Both the position numbers and the translations under genes were made by a program. DNA of 64,000 nucleotides from Clostridium hydrogenum (lineage in GTDB: Bacteria; Bacillota; Clostridia; Clostridiales; Clostridiaceae). Positions within the stretch are counted from its first letter, which is position 1. Each line of letters opens with the position of its first letter. The stretch covers positions 62,001-126,000 of the forward strand of contig NZ_JAEACT010000004.1 in assembly GCF_021432385.1 (NCBI RefSeq), written 5' to 3'. The notes below the pieces were generated by a model. It worked only from the letters and a program-made list of their open reading frames with translations. It ran no database searches and was not told where the DNA came from. Shown here piece by piece: positions 7,969 through 16,533 of this stretch.

Positions 7969-8499
7969 CTAAAAATCCAAACCCTGCAAACCAATCCAAC
8001 CTGCTATTTCTATTATTAGTTTGTCCCTCTTTAAATATGCTGATGATCTAGACATATTAAGTTCGTTAGCTACTTCTTCAACACTCAATCTAGCTTTTGA
8101 TTTATACTTAAGTTCTATAAATTTTAAATCAATTTCCTGAAGCTTATCTATATTACATTCGATATCTATTGAGGCTTCCTCTAACTTTCTCATTTCCGAC
8201 TTCAATTCACTTATCCTTCCAAGTTTAAATACCTTCTCCTTCTCTAGCCTTTCAACAGCTCTAACAAATTCTTTTTCAAAATAACTTGTGGTGTCTAAAC
8301 TTGTTTGAACTTTTTCCCCATAAGTAATTGACTTATATCCTCCTTCGAGCATAACATTATTACCTTTAATATCTTCATCTATTTGTTTAATTTGCTCTTG
8401 AAGTTTATGAATTTTTAATTTACTTCCTTCTAATAATTCCTCACGTTCAAAATAGTCATATAATCTGTTTTCAACTGTTTTTAATATATCTTTATTCAT
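7969..8499 (-). CDS. ArpU/Xpf-like phage late transcription activator
   Basis: The 176-residue protein has a long charged, probably coiled-coil N-terminal part (residues about 15-130) and a C-terminal helix-turn-helix: LSVEEVANELNMSRSSAYLKRDKLI (residues about 138-162), which resembles sigma region 4. ArpU-family and Xpf-type proteins with this layout switch on late phage or PBSX genes. It is transcribed toward the tail genes and is divergent from the XRE repressor, as in PBSX-like and tailocin control regions. The exact family is inferred from layout rather than a specific motif. Confidence 0.7.
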   Translation of the reverse strand: MNKDILKTVENRLYDYFEREELLEGSKLKIHKLQEQIKQIDEDIKGNNVMLEGGYKSITYGEKVQTSLDTTSYFEKEFVRAVERLEKEKVFKLGRISELKSEMRKLEEASIDIECNIDKLQEIDLKFIELKYKSKARLSVEEVANELNMSRSSAYLKRDKLIIEIAGWIGLQGLDF

Positions 8500-8582
8500 T
8501 ATTTAGCACCCATCCTTTTATATAATTTATTTTATTAGTCTTTTGGAAACAAACACTGCAAAATCATGCTTGGAAAATTATT

Positions 8583-8676
8583 TTTTCACAGCATTTGTTA
8601 GTTCTTTAGAAACTTTTGTATTCAATATATCTCTTTTTTGTTTCCATGTCAATAACATATTGTAAATTTTCACAGC
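8583..8676. promoter_or_regulatory. Possible repressor operators (direct repeat TTTTCACAGC)
   Basis: The ten bases TTTTCACAGC occur at 8583-8592 and again at 8667-8676, in the control region between the divergent activator and XRE genes. The second copy ends just before the -35 box of the XRE promoter. This would suit binding sites for the XRE-type repressor, but the assignment is inference only. Confidence 0.35.
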
Positions 8677-8682
8677 TTTGTG

Positions 8683-8711
8683 TTCACATTTAGAAACTCA
8701 CGTGCTATAAT
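8683..8711 (+). promoter_or_regulatory. Promoter of the XRE repressor gene
   Basis: TTCACA (8683-8688) and TATAAT (8706-8711) are separated by 17 bp. The predicted start lies about 40 bp before the ATG at 8761. The -10 box is perfect and the -35 box matches at four positions. Confidence 0.6.
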
Positions 8712-8760
8712 TATATGTATAAATATCTTCAAAAATCTTATTAAAGGAGATTTACATGTA

Positions 8761-9117
8761 ATGAGTGAATTAGGTGTTAAATTAAAAAAATTAAGAGAAA
8801 ATAAAGGAATTTCTATGGATAAAATGTGCAGTGACTTATCAGCCTTATATGGCGTAAGTATAGCTAAAAGCACTATATCCAAATGGGAAAACGGAAAAAT
8901 GGAACCCACTTTAAACTATGCTAGAATACTTTCTGAATATTTTAATGTAACCTTGGATTATATAACCGGTATTTCAGAAAATGAAAAAGATTGTAAAACT
9001 CCAAATACACTGAATACTATAGCCGCACACTTTGATGGGGAAGAATTTTCAGAAGCAGATAAAGAAGATATAGAAAACTTTATTAGGTTTGTACTCTCTA
9101 AAAAAAAGAAAAATTAA
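8761..9117 (+). CDS. XRE-family (Cro/CI) phage repressor
   Basis: The 118-residue protein has an N-terminal HTH_3 domain (residues about 5-62): LGVKLKKLRENKGISMDKMC ... SIAKSTISKWENGKMEPT ... YFNVTLDYITG. This is the lambda-repressor-like fold of prophage repressors. The ATG at 8761 is chosen because AAAGGAG lies about 12 nt upstream and the HTH begins immediately after it. It is divergent from the activator and followed 34 bp later by an ImmA-like gene, the repressor/anti-repressor pairing typical of ICEBs1-like and PBSX-like control modules. Induction by DNA damage through ImmA cleavage is possible but not shown by the sequence. Confidence 0.88.
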   Translation: MSELGVKLKKLRENKGISMDKMCSDLSALYGVSIAKSTISKWENGKMEPTLNYARILSEYFNVTLDYITGISENEKDCKTPNTLNTIAAHFDGEEFSEADKEDIENFIRFVLSKKKKN

Positions 9118-9151
9118 TAATATACATAACGGACATTATTGGAGGAATTGT

Positions 9152-9610
9152 ATGAATGAATCATTACTAAAAGAAATTGAGGAACAAAATTTAGAAATAA
9201 TTGAAATGAATTTTAAGGGTAATTTAAAGGGATTGTATTGCGATAATACTATAGCAATTGATTCTAGGCTTGACACTGAAAGCGAAAAGAACTGCATATT
9301 AGCTGAAGAATTAGGACACCACTATACTTCTTTAGGCAATATATTAAGCACCAATAACATAGAAAATGCTAAACAAGAAAAAAGAGCTAAAAATTGGGGA
9401 TATGAAAAATTAGTGACACTGTCTTCTCTAATATCCGCTTTTGAAAAAGGCATTCGAAGCAAAAACGATTTATCTGATTACTTAAATGTAACTGAAGAAT
9501 TTTTAGAATATGCCCTTGCACATTACAGAGAAAAATACGGTATTTTCTGTGAAGTTGACAATTATATTGTTTATTTTGAACCTACCTTAATAATTTTAAA
9601 GAGGATATAA
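9152..9610 (+). CDS. ImmA/IrrE-family metallopeptidase-like protein
   Basis: The 152-residue protein carries AEELGHHYTS at residues 51-60, the place where ImmA proteins carry HExxH. The first histidine is replaced by glutamate (EELGH), a variant I recognise from other Firmicute relatives, so metal binding may differ. In ICEBs1, ImmA cuts the XRE repressor ImmR to induce the element. Here the gene follows the XRE gene and starts at ATG 9152 behind GGAGGAATTGT. The C-terminal half is a helical domain (SDYLNVTEEFLEYALAHYRE). It probably controls derepression of the tail genes. Confidence 0.78.
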   Translation: MNESLLKEIEEQNLEIIEMNFKGNLKGLYCDNTIAIDSRLDTESEKNCILAEELGHHYTSLGNILSTNNIENAKQEKRAKNWGYEKLVTLSSLISAFEKGIRSKNDLSDYLNVTEEFLEYALAHYREKYGIFCEVDNYIVYFEPTLIILKRI

Positions 9611-9620
9611 AATTATCCTC
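9601..9620. terminator. Short hairpin between convergent genes
   Basis: GAGGATA and TATCCTC pair around a TAAAAT loop, overlapping the 3' end of the ImmA-like gene and 7 bp before the amidohydrolase stop. There is no clear U-run, so terminator function is uncertain. Confidence 0.4.
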
Positions 9621-9626
9621 ATAATT

Positions 9627-11276
9627 TCAGTTATTTCTTTGGTATACAAGCTTTCCTCCCACAATAGTTTTAATTGCTTTAATTGATTGTATTTCTTCAA
9701 CTGGAATTGTTAATAAATCTTTTGATATAACAACTAAATCTGCAGATTTTCCCTTCTCTATAGAACCTAATTTATTCTCACTACCTTGAGTATAAGCACT
9801 CCCCATTGTCCAAATATATAAAGCTCTTTCACGTGATATACTTTCATCTATTCCCTGAACTTCTCCATTTGCAATACGACGTGTTACCATCCATGAAATT
9901 GAAATGAATGGATTCCAAGGAACAATAGGTGCATCCGTTCCTCCCCCAACAACTATTTCTTTATCCATTATTGTACGTATTGGAATTGCAGAATTTGCAC
10001 GTCTCTCACCCCAAAAACTTTTCATATTCTTTCCCAAAAGATATGGATGATTTTGGACAGTAGTGAAGATGTCCAATTTTTTAATTTTATCTAAACTTTC
10101 TTTTGTTGGATACATAACATACATAGCAGTCCATCTTAAATCTTTAATTGAGGTAATTTCATTAATTTCCTCATAACTATTAACTACAAATTCTATTGCT
10201 GCATCACCTGCAACATGAGTTTGAATTTGAAACCCCTTTTCTGCTACTAACTTCAATATATCTTTAAATTCTTTTTTTCGTGCTTCCCCATCATAAATTT
10301 GAATTCCTCGGTATTCTGGATTCAACTGCATTCCTGCTACTATCTCATATGGTTCTTTCATCCAAGCTGCTTCTACACCACCATCAACCATAGTTTTGAT
10401 TCCACCAATTCTAAAATAATCATCACCTTCTAATGGCTTATATTTTGAGACCGCATGCAAAGTCTCCTCTAAATTCATTACTGGATATAAAGCTTGCGTA
10501 CGCACTGTTAATTTTTTTTCCTCATTAAGTTTTGAATATATTTCAATATCACTATCCTTTGCCCACGCATCGGTCATCCCTGTAATTCCATAAGAATTCA
10601 TTTCTTTCATGAAATTTATAGTATTTTGTTTTACTTCAACTTCTGTAGGCTTAGGTATTAAAGTTCTAATTACAGCTGCAGCATTTTCTAATAGAACTCC
10701 TGTTGGCTCTTTCGTATCATGGTTCCTTACAATAATTCCACCCTCTGGTTCTATTGTATCTTTGGTTATATTGCCCAATTCTAGAGCCTTGGAATTTACA
10801 ACAAGTACATGCCCTCCTCTAGATATCATTACAGGATTATTTGGGGCTACTCTATCTAATTCCCATCTAGTTGGAAAACGATTTTCGACTAATTGACTTT
10901 CATGCCAAGCACTTGAAGAAATAATCCATTTCCCTGGTTCACTAGCTTTAACACATTTTTCAACTTCTTTGAGTAACTCAGCTATAGTTTTAACTTCTGA
11001 AAGAATAAAATTTTTAATTTCTTTAGCACAAAGGCTAGCATGAATATGACTATCAATCAGCCCTGGAATTACAGTTTTACCTTCCAAATCTATAATTTGA
11101 GTTTTATGAGCTTTAAATGAATTCATATCTTCATTTTTCCCAACTGCCAAAATAGTATTTCCCTTAATTGCAACAGCTTGTGCTATACTAAATTCTTTAT
11201 CAACAGTAACTATTTTCCCATTATATAAAATTATATCTGCACAAATTGAATTTTGAGTTAATTTTTCATTGTCCAT
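9627..11276 (-). CDS. YtcJ-like metal-dependent amidohydrolase
   Basis: A 549-residue cytoplasmic enzyme of the amidohydrolase-3 (YtcJ/NfdA-like) group. The N-terminal beta segment (ADIILYNGKIVTVD) is followed by the metal motif PGLIDSHIH with H77 and H79. Later motifs include QTHVAGDAAI, which supplies a barrel histidine, and VGGGTDAPI with the catalytic aspartate; the C-terminus closes with IEKGKSADLVVI. Family members hydrolyse N-formyl or cyclic amide bonds; the substrate cannot be read here. It is divergent from a LysR regulator, which probably controls it. The start is at ATG 11276 behind GGAGAGA. Confidence 0.85.
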   Translation of the reverse strand: MDNEKLTQNSICADIILYNGKIVTVDKEFSIAQAVAIKGNTILAVGKNEDMNSFKAHKTQIIDLEGKTVIPGLIDSHIHASLCAKEIKNFILSEVKTIAELLKEVEKCVKASEPGKWIISSSAWHESQLVENRFPTRWELDRVAPNNPVMISRGGHVLVVNSKALELGNITKDTIEPEGGIIVRNHDTKEPTGVLLENAAAVIRTLIPKPTEVEVKQNTINFMKEMNSYGITGMTDAWAKDSDIEIYSKLNEEKKLTVRTQALYPVMNLEETLHAVSKYKPLEGDDYFRIGGIKTMVDGGVEAAWMKEPYEIVAGMQLNPEYRGIQIYDGEARKKEFKDILKLVAEKGFQIQTHVAGDAAIEFVVNSYEEINEITSIKDLRWTAMYVMYPTKESLDKIKKLDIFTTVQNHPYLLGKNMKSFWGERRANSAIPIRTIMDKEIVVGGGTDAPIVPWNPFISISWMVTRRIANGEVQGIDESISRERALYIWTMGSAYTQGSENKLGSIEKGKSADLVVISKDLLTIPVEEIQSIKAIKTIVGGKLVYQRNN

Positions 11277-11447
11277 GTTTATCTCTCCTTTTCAATAAAT
11301 AATCTGATAAATTTGATATTTTTTATTATTATAGCCTTGATTACTTATAAAAAAAAATATATAATTTCTTATAATTTCATATCAAAATTGTTATTAAAAA
11401 CAAATCAATTTAGAAGTTGAAACGATTTATCTATTAAAGGAGTTATT
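11277..11447. promoter_or_regulatory. Divergent regulatory region, amidohydrolase / LysR
   Basis: This 171-bp AT-rich gap separates two divergent genes and must hold both promoters. A TTTGATAT near 11311 and ATATCAAA near 11380 form a widely spaced inverted pair that could be part of a LysR-type binding region (T-N11-A). I cannot assign -35/-10 boxes with confidence. Confidence 0.4.
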
Positions 11448-12368
11448 ATGGATTTACTACAATTGCAATACTTCAGAACCATCGCTAGATTAGAGCACAT
11501 TACAAAGGCTGCCGAAGAACTTCATATTGCCCAGCCTTCATTAAGCCGTACCATATCTAAATTGGAAGAAGAATTAGGGACTCCTCTTTTTGATAGAGTA
11601 GGCAGACAAATTAAATTAAATAGTTTTGGAAAAAGTTTTTTATCCCATGTAGATAAAATATTTAGTGAATTAATCGAGGCAAAACGTGAACTTTTAGATT
11701 TGTCTGATATTAAGAACTGTAAAATTTCATTAGCGGTTAACACCAGTATTTTTATGCCTGCTTTATTAAAAAAATTTGTTGATCAATATCCATATATTAA
11801 ATTTCAACAAACATTAGCTACTACATCAAATATTAGAAATTTATTAGAATCCGAACAAGTGGACTTTGGAATATCAGTCACACCTATCTCTTCCTCAAAG
11901 CATCCTAGTATTCAAGAAGTTCCTATAATTAATGTAGAAGCATTTTTAGCCCTACCTCCTAAGCATGCTTTACTTGAATGCAATAGTATATCTCTTCACG
12001 ATATAGAAAATGAACCTTTTATTAGCATGCCTAAGGGATATGGTCTTCGTGAAATAGCAGACGATTTTTGTTATCAAGCTGGTTTTAACCCAAATATTAT
12101 AATTGAAAGTAATGAACCTCTTTCAATTATTCGCTATGTAAAATATGGCTTAGGTCTTGCTTTTATTACTCCATTAATATTAGAAATAGATCCAAACCTA
12201 GAAATAAACCTGATTAGAATCCAAGATGTAGCTTGCAAAGGAACTATTAACTTATGTTGGAAAAAAGATAGGTATATATCTAAAGCAGCACATCAATTTA
12301 TGAAATTTGTTATTAACTATTTTCATAATTTAGAAAAGGATACGAGTAAAAATATATATTTGAAATAA
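11448..12368 (+). CDS. LysR-family transcriptional regulator
   Basis: The 306-residue protein has a typical LysR layout: winged HTH at residues 1-60 (LQYFRTIARLEHITKAAEEL, AQPSLSRTISKLEEELG) and an effector-binding domain from about residue 90, starting KISLAVNTSIF. LysR proteins usually activate a divergent gene in response to a small molecule; the divergent gene here encodes the amidohydrolase. The ATG is preceded by AAAGGAG. The length is normal. Confidence 0.9.
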   Translation: MDLLQLQYFRTIARLEHITKAAEELHIAQPSLSRTISKLEEELGTPLFDRVGRQIKLNSFGKSFLSHVDKIFSELIEAKRELLDLSDIKNCKISLAVNTSIFMPALLKKFVDQYPYIKFQQTLATTSNIRNLLESEQVDFGISVTPISSSKHPSIQEVPIINVEAFLALPPKHALLECNSISLHDIENEPFISMPKGYGLREIADDFCYQAGFNPNIIIESNEPLSIIRYVKYGLGLAFITPLILEIDPNLEINLIRIQDVACKGTINLCWKKDRYISKAAHQFMKFVINYFHNLEKDTSKNIYLK

Positions 12369-12423
12369 ATGCTTATCCTTGTATTTCCAGCGTTAAAATT
12401 AACGTTACACTATAATTTAAAAA

Positions 12424-12465
12424 AATAAAGTTCCAGATAGGTTTTTAGCCATCTAGAACTTTATT
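12424..12465. terminator. Bidirectional terminator between LysR and aldo/keto reductase genes
   Basis: AATAAAGTTCCAGAT and ATCTAGAACTTTATT form a long stem with one mismatch around a short loop. It lies between convergent genes with A-rich and T-rich flanks, so it can serve both. Confidence 0.8.
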
Positions 12466-12485
12466 CTTTAATTTTCTCTATATGC

Positions 12486-13307
12486 TTAAAATGTTATTTC
12501 ATCAGGATCTGGTCCTATCCTCGTTTCGCTATTTAAAGCTTCTATTTTCTTCATATCATCTTCTGATATTACAAAGTCAAACAACTCCATATTTTCTTTT
12601 ATTCTTGATGGAGTAACTGATTTAGGTATAGTTACAACTCCCATTTGCAAATCCCATCTTAAAACTATTTGCGAAATAGTCCTTCCATATTTTACGGAAA
12701 GCTCTTGCATAAGTGGGATATTAAATATTTTCCCCTGCATAAGTGGTCCCCAGGCTTCAAGCTGAATTTTATGATTTTTGCAGTATTCATGTACTTCTGC
12801 TTGAGGAAATTCAGGATGGTACTCAACTTGATTTACCATTGGCACGATTTCAGCACTTTCCAAAAGCTCCTCTAAATGATGAACTTTAAAATTACTTACA
12901 CCTATTGCTCTTACTTTTCCATCCTTATAAAGTTTTTCTAAAGCTCTCCAAGTTTCTTTATTTAATGCCTTTGGCCAATGGATTAAATACAAATCAAGAT
13001 AATCTACACCTAATTTATTTATAGAAGTTTCAAAAGCCTTCAAGGTACTATCATATCCTTGATCACTATTCCAAACTTTACTTGTAAGAAATATGTCCTC
13101 TCTTTTAACTCCGCTTTCTTTTATTCCAACTCCAACTGCTTCTTCATTTCCATATACAGCAGCTGTGTCTATATGCCTGTACCCTAGTCTCAATGCCTCT
13201 TTAACTGATGCTACCGCTATATCATAATCTTTAACCTTAAATGTACCAAAGCCTATCCAAGGCATTTTTACACCATTGTGCAATGTTGCATAGCTTTTAA
13301 TATCCAT
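12486..13307 (-). CDS. Aldo/keto reductase (YvgN/DkgA-like, AKR5 group)
   Basis: A 273-residue NADPH-dependent reductase with the full catalytic tetrad: D47 and Y52 (HIDTAAVYGNE), K77 (LTSKVWN) and H110 (LYLIHWPKA). The C-terminal cofactor segment VTIPKSVTPSRIKENMELFDF is present. Relatives reduce methylglyoxal, glyoxal and other carbonyls. The ATG at 13307 is chosen because an upstream GTG lies inside the ribosome binding site (GAGGTGAAGGAT). It faces the LysR gene across a shared terminator and appears to be a single-gene unit. Confidence 0.9.
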   Translation of the reverse strand: MDIKSYATLHNGVKMPWIGFGTFKVKDYDIAVASVKEALRLGYRHIDTAAVYGNEEAVGVGIKESGVKREDIFLTSKVWNSDQGYDSTLKAFETSINKLGVDYLDLYLIHWPKALNKETWRALEKLYKDGKVRAIGVSNFKVHHLEELLESAEIVPMVNQVEYHPEFPQAEVHEYCKNHKIQLEAWGPLMQGKIFNIPLMQELSVKYGRTISQIVLRWDLQMGVVTIPKSVTPSRIKENMELFDFVISEDDMKKIEALNSETRIGPDPDEITF

Positions 13308-13400
13308 ATCCTTCACCTCTCTTAATAAATGTTACTTTATTATACTACATATACTAAGATAATCAAAGAATATTTAGTAACTTTATCCAATATTATATTG

Positions 13401-13577
13401 TCATTCTTTCAATTCTCTAATATCAGCTTCATACTTTTCATCCGTAATTAAATCCTTTACCAAAATCTTGCCATCTTCCTTTGTGCTAATGCCTTCTAAC
13501 CATACAGGATTATTCTTATATGTCACCTCTATAACACCTTTAGATTCAAGTATTTCTTCCACTCTTGCTTTATCCAC
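13401..13577 (-). CDS. sspH: H-type small acid-soluble spore protein
   Basis: A 58-codon gene starting at GTG 13577 behind GGAGGAGA encodes a small acidic protein beginning MDKARVEEILESKGVIEVTY with the motif NPVWLEGI. This matches the H-type SASP family (about 59 residues; VTYNGVPVWIE in Bacillus). These proteins accumulate in the forespore core. The gene lies between the reductase and an ABC transporter, transcribed leftward. A sigma-G promoter is expected, but I could not place one firmly; AGTATA and AATACTA near 13605-13635 are weak candidates. Confidence 0.85.
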   Translation of the reverse strand: MDKARVEEILESKGVIEVTYKNNPVWLEGISTKEDGKILVKDLITDEKYEADIRELKE

Positions 13578-13713
13578 AATAATCTCCTCCTCTTTTTATA
13601 ATTAGTATTTAAATATAAAAAAATTTTATACTATTTAAATATTTGTACAAAACAATAACTTAAGTACCTTGTTCTTCATATTATGAACTAAGTACTAAAT
13701 TATGGAGGTTCTC

Positions 13714-14736
13714 ATGAAAAATCGTACTTTAAAAGTTTTATCACTTTTAGCTTCTGCCTTAATGCTTACCACTCTATTTTCAGCCTGCGGGAAAAAAACT
13801 GATAAAAATGTTACTAAGGTTAGATTAAATGAAGTTACACGTTCAGTTTTTTACGCACCTATGTACGCGGCTATAAATAACGGATATTTTAAAGAAAATG
13901 GAATTAATCTAGATATATCGACTGGTCAAGGTGCAGATAAAACAATGCAGGAAGTTTTAAGTAAAAATGCCGATATAGGTTTTTGCGGCCCTGAACAAGT
14001 TATTTATATTTACAATCAACATAGATCAGATTATCCTATAGTTTTTGCTCAGCTTACTCAAAAAGATGGTTCCTTTCTAGTTGGTAGAAAAGAGGAAACA
14101 AATTTTGATTGGACTTCTTTAAAAGGCAAAACTATAATTGGTGGAAGACCTGGCGGAGTTCCAGAAATGGCACTTGAATATGTACTTAAAAACAAAGGAC
14201 TTAAGCCCGGCAAAAATGTAAATGTAATAACAAATATAGATTTTAGTGCTGTTGGTGGTGCCTTTAAAGGCGGAACCGGTAACTATGCTACTCTTTTTGA
14301 GCCTACAGGCAGCTTGCTTACTGAAAGTAAATCAGGATATATTGTTTCATCTGTTGGTGCTGAAGCTGGTACCCTTCCATATACCTGCTTTTTCGCTACA
14401 AAATCTTATATATCTAAGAATAAAGACGTTGTACAAAAATTCACAAATGCAATATACAAAGGTCAACTTTGGGTAAAAAACCATTCAGATAAAGAAGTTG
14501 CAAATGCTATAAAATCATTTTTCCCTGGGACTAATGAAAGCTTACTTGAAAACTCAATAAAAAATTATAGAAGTATAGACGCGTACTGCTCAAATCCTAT
14601 TTTAAAAGAAGAAGACTTAACCAGGCTTATGGATATAATACAAGGTTATAAATCAGATCTTATAAAAGAAAGACCTTCTTTTAATACAATTGTAAATACA
14701 ACTTTCGCAAAAGAAGCTGTACAGAAAATCAAATAA
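13714..14736 (+). CDS. NMT1/SsuA-type ABC transporter substrate-binding lipoprotein
   Basis: A 340-residue lipoprotein. The signal peptide ends in the lipobox TLFSAC at about residues 23-28. The mature part begins like NMT1/THI5-SsuA proteins (VRLNEVTRSVFYAPMYAAIN ... ENGINLDISTGQGADKTMQEVL). The ATG at 13714 is preferred because GGAGG overlaps an upstream ATG. This fold carries thiamine precursors, alkanesulfonates, taurine or related small molecules. It is first in a three-gene operon with an ATPase and a permease. No TPP riboswitch or other recognisable leader precedes it, so the substrate is open. Confidence 0.88.
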   Translation: MKNRTLKVLSLLASALMLTTLFSACGKKTDKNVTKVRLNEVTRSVFYAPMYAAINNGYFKENGINLDISTGQGADKTMQEVLSKNADIGFCGPEQVIYIYNQHRSDYPIVFAQLTQKDGSFLVGRKEETNFDWTSLKGKTIIGGRPGGVPEMALEYVLKNKGLKPGKNVNVITNIDFSAVGGAFKGGTGNYATLFEPTGSLLTESKSGYIVSSVGAEAGTLPYTCFFATKSYISKNKDVVQKFTNAIYKGQLWVKNHSDKEVANAIKSFFPGTNESLLENSIKNYRSIDAYCSNPILKEEDLTRLMDIIQGYKSDLIKERPSFNTIVNTTFAKEAVQKIK

Positions 14737-14781
14737 ATCGTAGAAATTTTAAATGAGAATTAAGAGAAAGGTGATAATAAA

Positions 14782-15540
14782 ATGGATAAAGTTGATGTTA
14801 AAAATATTTCTGTTAATTATCATTCATTAATGGCAGAAACAAAAGCACTAAAGAATATATCTTTTTCTATAAAAGAAGGAGAGTTTATAAGCATAGTTGG
14901 ACCATCGGGCTGTGGAAAATCAACTTTTTTAAATATACTCGCTGGATTACTGAAACCTTCAAGTGGAGAAATATACTTGGATGGTGTTCCAATAAAAAAT
15001 GTTTCTCCAAAAATAGGCTATATGTTTCAAAAGGATAACCTTTTTGAGTGGCTCACAGTAAAAGATAACATAGCTCTCGGTCTTAAAATTCAAAAAAAAT
15101 ATACAGAGGAAAGTAAAAAAAAGATAGATGAATTTCTAGATAAATATGATCTTAAAGATTTTAAAAATCATTATCCAAATGAGCTATCGGGCGGTATGCG
15201 TCAAAGAGTCGCCTTAATTAGAACTTTAATTTTAAATCCAGAAGTTTTACTTTTAGACGAACCTTTCTCAGCCTTAGATTATCAAACACGATTAAATGTT
15301 GGCAGTGAAATATGCGGCATAATAAAAAAAGAGGGAAAAACCGCAATTATGGTGACACATGATATCGCTGAAGCAGTTTCAATATCTGAAAGAGTATTAA
15401 TATTATCCAAACGTCCTGCTTATATAAAAAAGGATGTGCGCATTGATTTAAAAGAAGCCTCACCAATTGAAAGACGTGAAGATGAAAATTTCAGAATTTA
15501 CTTTGATCTCATATGGAAGGAGATGGATAAAATTGAGTGA
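14782..15540 (+). CDS. ABC transporter ATP-binding protein (SsuB/TauB/ThiZ type)
   Basis: A 252-residue ATPase with Walker A GPSGCGKST, Q-loop YMFQKDNLFEW, signature LSGGMRQRVAL, Walker B VLLLDEPFSALD and H-loop MVTHDIAEA. The FEWLTVKDNI segment after the Q-loop is typical of the SsuB/TauB/ThiZ group. It energises uptake with the binding protein before it and the permease after it. The stop codon overlaps the TTG start of the permease gene, so the two are coupled. Confidence 0.92.
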   Translation: MDKVDVKNISVNYHSLMAETKALKNISFSIKEGEFISIVGPSGCGKSTFLNILAGLLKPSSGEIYLDGVPIKNVSPKIGYMFQKDNLFEWLTVKDNIALGLKIQKKYTEESKKKIDEFLDKYDLKDFKNHYPNELSGGMRQRVALIRTLILNPEVLLLDEPFSALDYQTRLNVGSEICGIIKKEGKTAIMVTHDIAEAVSISERVLILSKRPAYIKKDVRIDLKEASPIERREDENFRIYFDLIWKEMDKIE

Positions 15541-16327
15541 AACTGTAGAACAAAAAAAATATATAGCTAGCTTAAAAAAGGAAAAACTAAAAATAAGAAT
15601 AACAAGAATCTCAATACTGCTAATATTATTTGCTTTATGGGAAATAGCTGGCGATTTAAACTGGATAGATCCATTTCTAACAAGTACGCCTTCTAGAATG
15701 GTTAAAAGCCTTATACAAATATACAGTGAAGGAACTTTATTTACTCACATAGGTATAACCTGTTTTGAAACAATTATTGGTTTTATTTCTGGAACTATTC
15801 TAGGAACAATTATTGCCATACTTTTATGGTGGTCCACTTTTGCATCAAAAGTATTAGATCCATATCTTGTAGTACTTAATTCCCTACCTAAAGTAGCCTT
15901 GGCTCCAATAATTATTTTCTGGGTTGGAAATGGCATGAAGGCAATTATACTAATAGCCCTTTTAATTTCAATAGTTACAACTATAATAACTACATTAAAT
16001 GGTTTTAATGCAGTTGATTCCGATAAAATAAAACTGCTCCAAACCTTTGGTGCTACAAAATTTCAAATACTTATGAATTTAATAATTCCAGCTTCCATTC
16101 CAACCTTAATATCAGCTTTAAAAATAAGCGTAGGCTTATCTTGGGTTGGCGTTATTATGGGAGAATTTTTGGTTGCAAAAGAGGGTCTTGGATTTTTAAT
16201 TGTATATGGTGGACAAATTTCTAACCTTGATATGGTTATGATGAGTATAGTCATTCTTTCAATTTTAGCATACTTGATGTACTTAATTGTTGACTTGATT
16301 GAGAGGAAATTAAATAGAAGATACTAA
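15533..16327 (+). CDS. ABC transporter permease (SsuC/TauC/ThiX type)
   Basis: A 264-residue inner-membrane protein with about six transmembrane segments and the BPD_transp_1 loop region (LLQTFGATKFQILMNLIIPA). I start it at TTG 15533: AAGGAG lies 10 nt upstream, and longer forms would read deep into the ATPase gene. The C-terminal pattern LGFLIVYGGQISNLDMVMMS is that of SsuC/TauC permeases. It is the last gene of the operon; a family C repeat starts 5 bp after its stop and may supply the transcript end. Confidence 0.9.
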   Translation: MSETVEQKKYIASLKKEKLKIRITRISILLILFALWEIAGDLNWIDPFLTSTPSRMVKSLIQIYSEGTLFTHIGITCFETIIGFISGTILGTIIAILLWWSTFASKVLDPYLVVLNSLPKVALAPIIIFWVGNGMKAIILIALLISIVTTIITTLNGFNAVDSDKIKLLQTFGATKFQILMNLIIPASIPTLISALKISVGLSWVGVIMGEFLVAKEGLGFLIVYGGQISNLDMVMMSIVILSILAYLMYLIVDLIERKLNRRY

Positions 16328-16331
16328 TCTT

Positions 16332-16524
16332 ATGCGAAGTAAGTGTAGTCCAGAATATTAAATAAAATTAATAAGTCTAAGAGTGAAATATTTAAAATCC
16401 TAAGATATTTCAATAACTCGCAAAAAACGCTCAAACAATTAAAATATCTAAGTCTTTTAAATATTTCACTCTAAGATTTATTAAAATTTTATTTAAACCA
16501 TTCTGAACCACACTTACTTCGCAT
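16332..16524. repeat. Family C long inverted repeat, copy 2
   Basis: The outer arms ATGCGAAGTAAGTGT and ACACTTACTTCGCAT pair perfectly at the ends, and the pairing continues through AAGAGTGAAATATTTAAAA and its complement near 16460-16480. The apical hairpin at about 16394-16452 has arms AGATATTT and AAATATCT around CAATAACTC...GCTCAAACAA. The loop matches copy 1 (7791-7845) while the stem bases differ in a compensated way. It lies directly behind the ABC permease gene. Confidence 0.85.
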
Positions 16525-16533
16525 TTACAGTGG

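Noticed and set aside
13578..13713. TPP riboswitch before the NMT1-type operon
   Set aside because: The leader is short and has none of the conserved CTGAGA/ACCTGA thi-box pieces.
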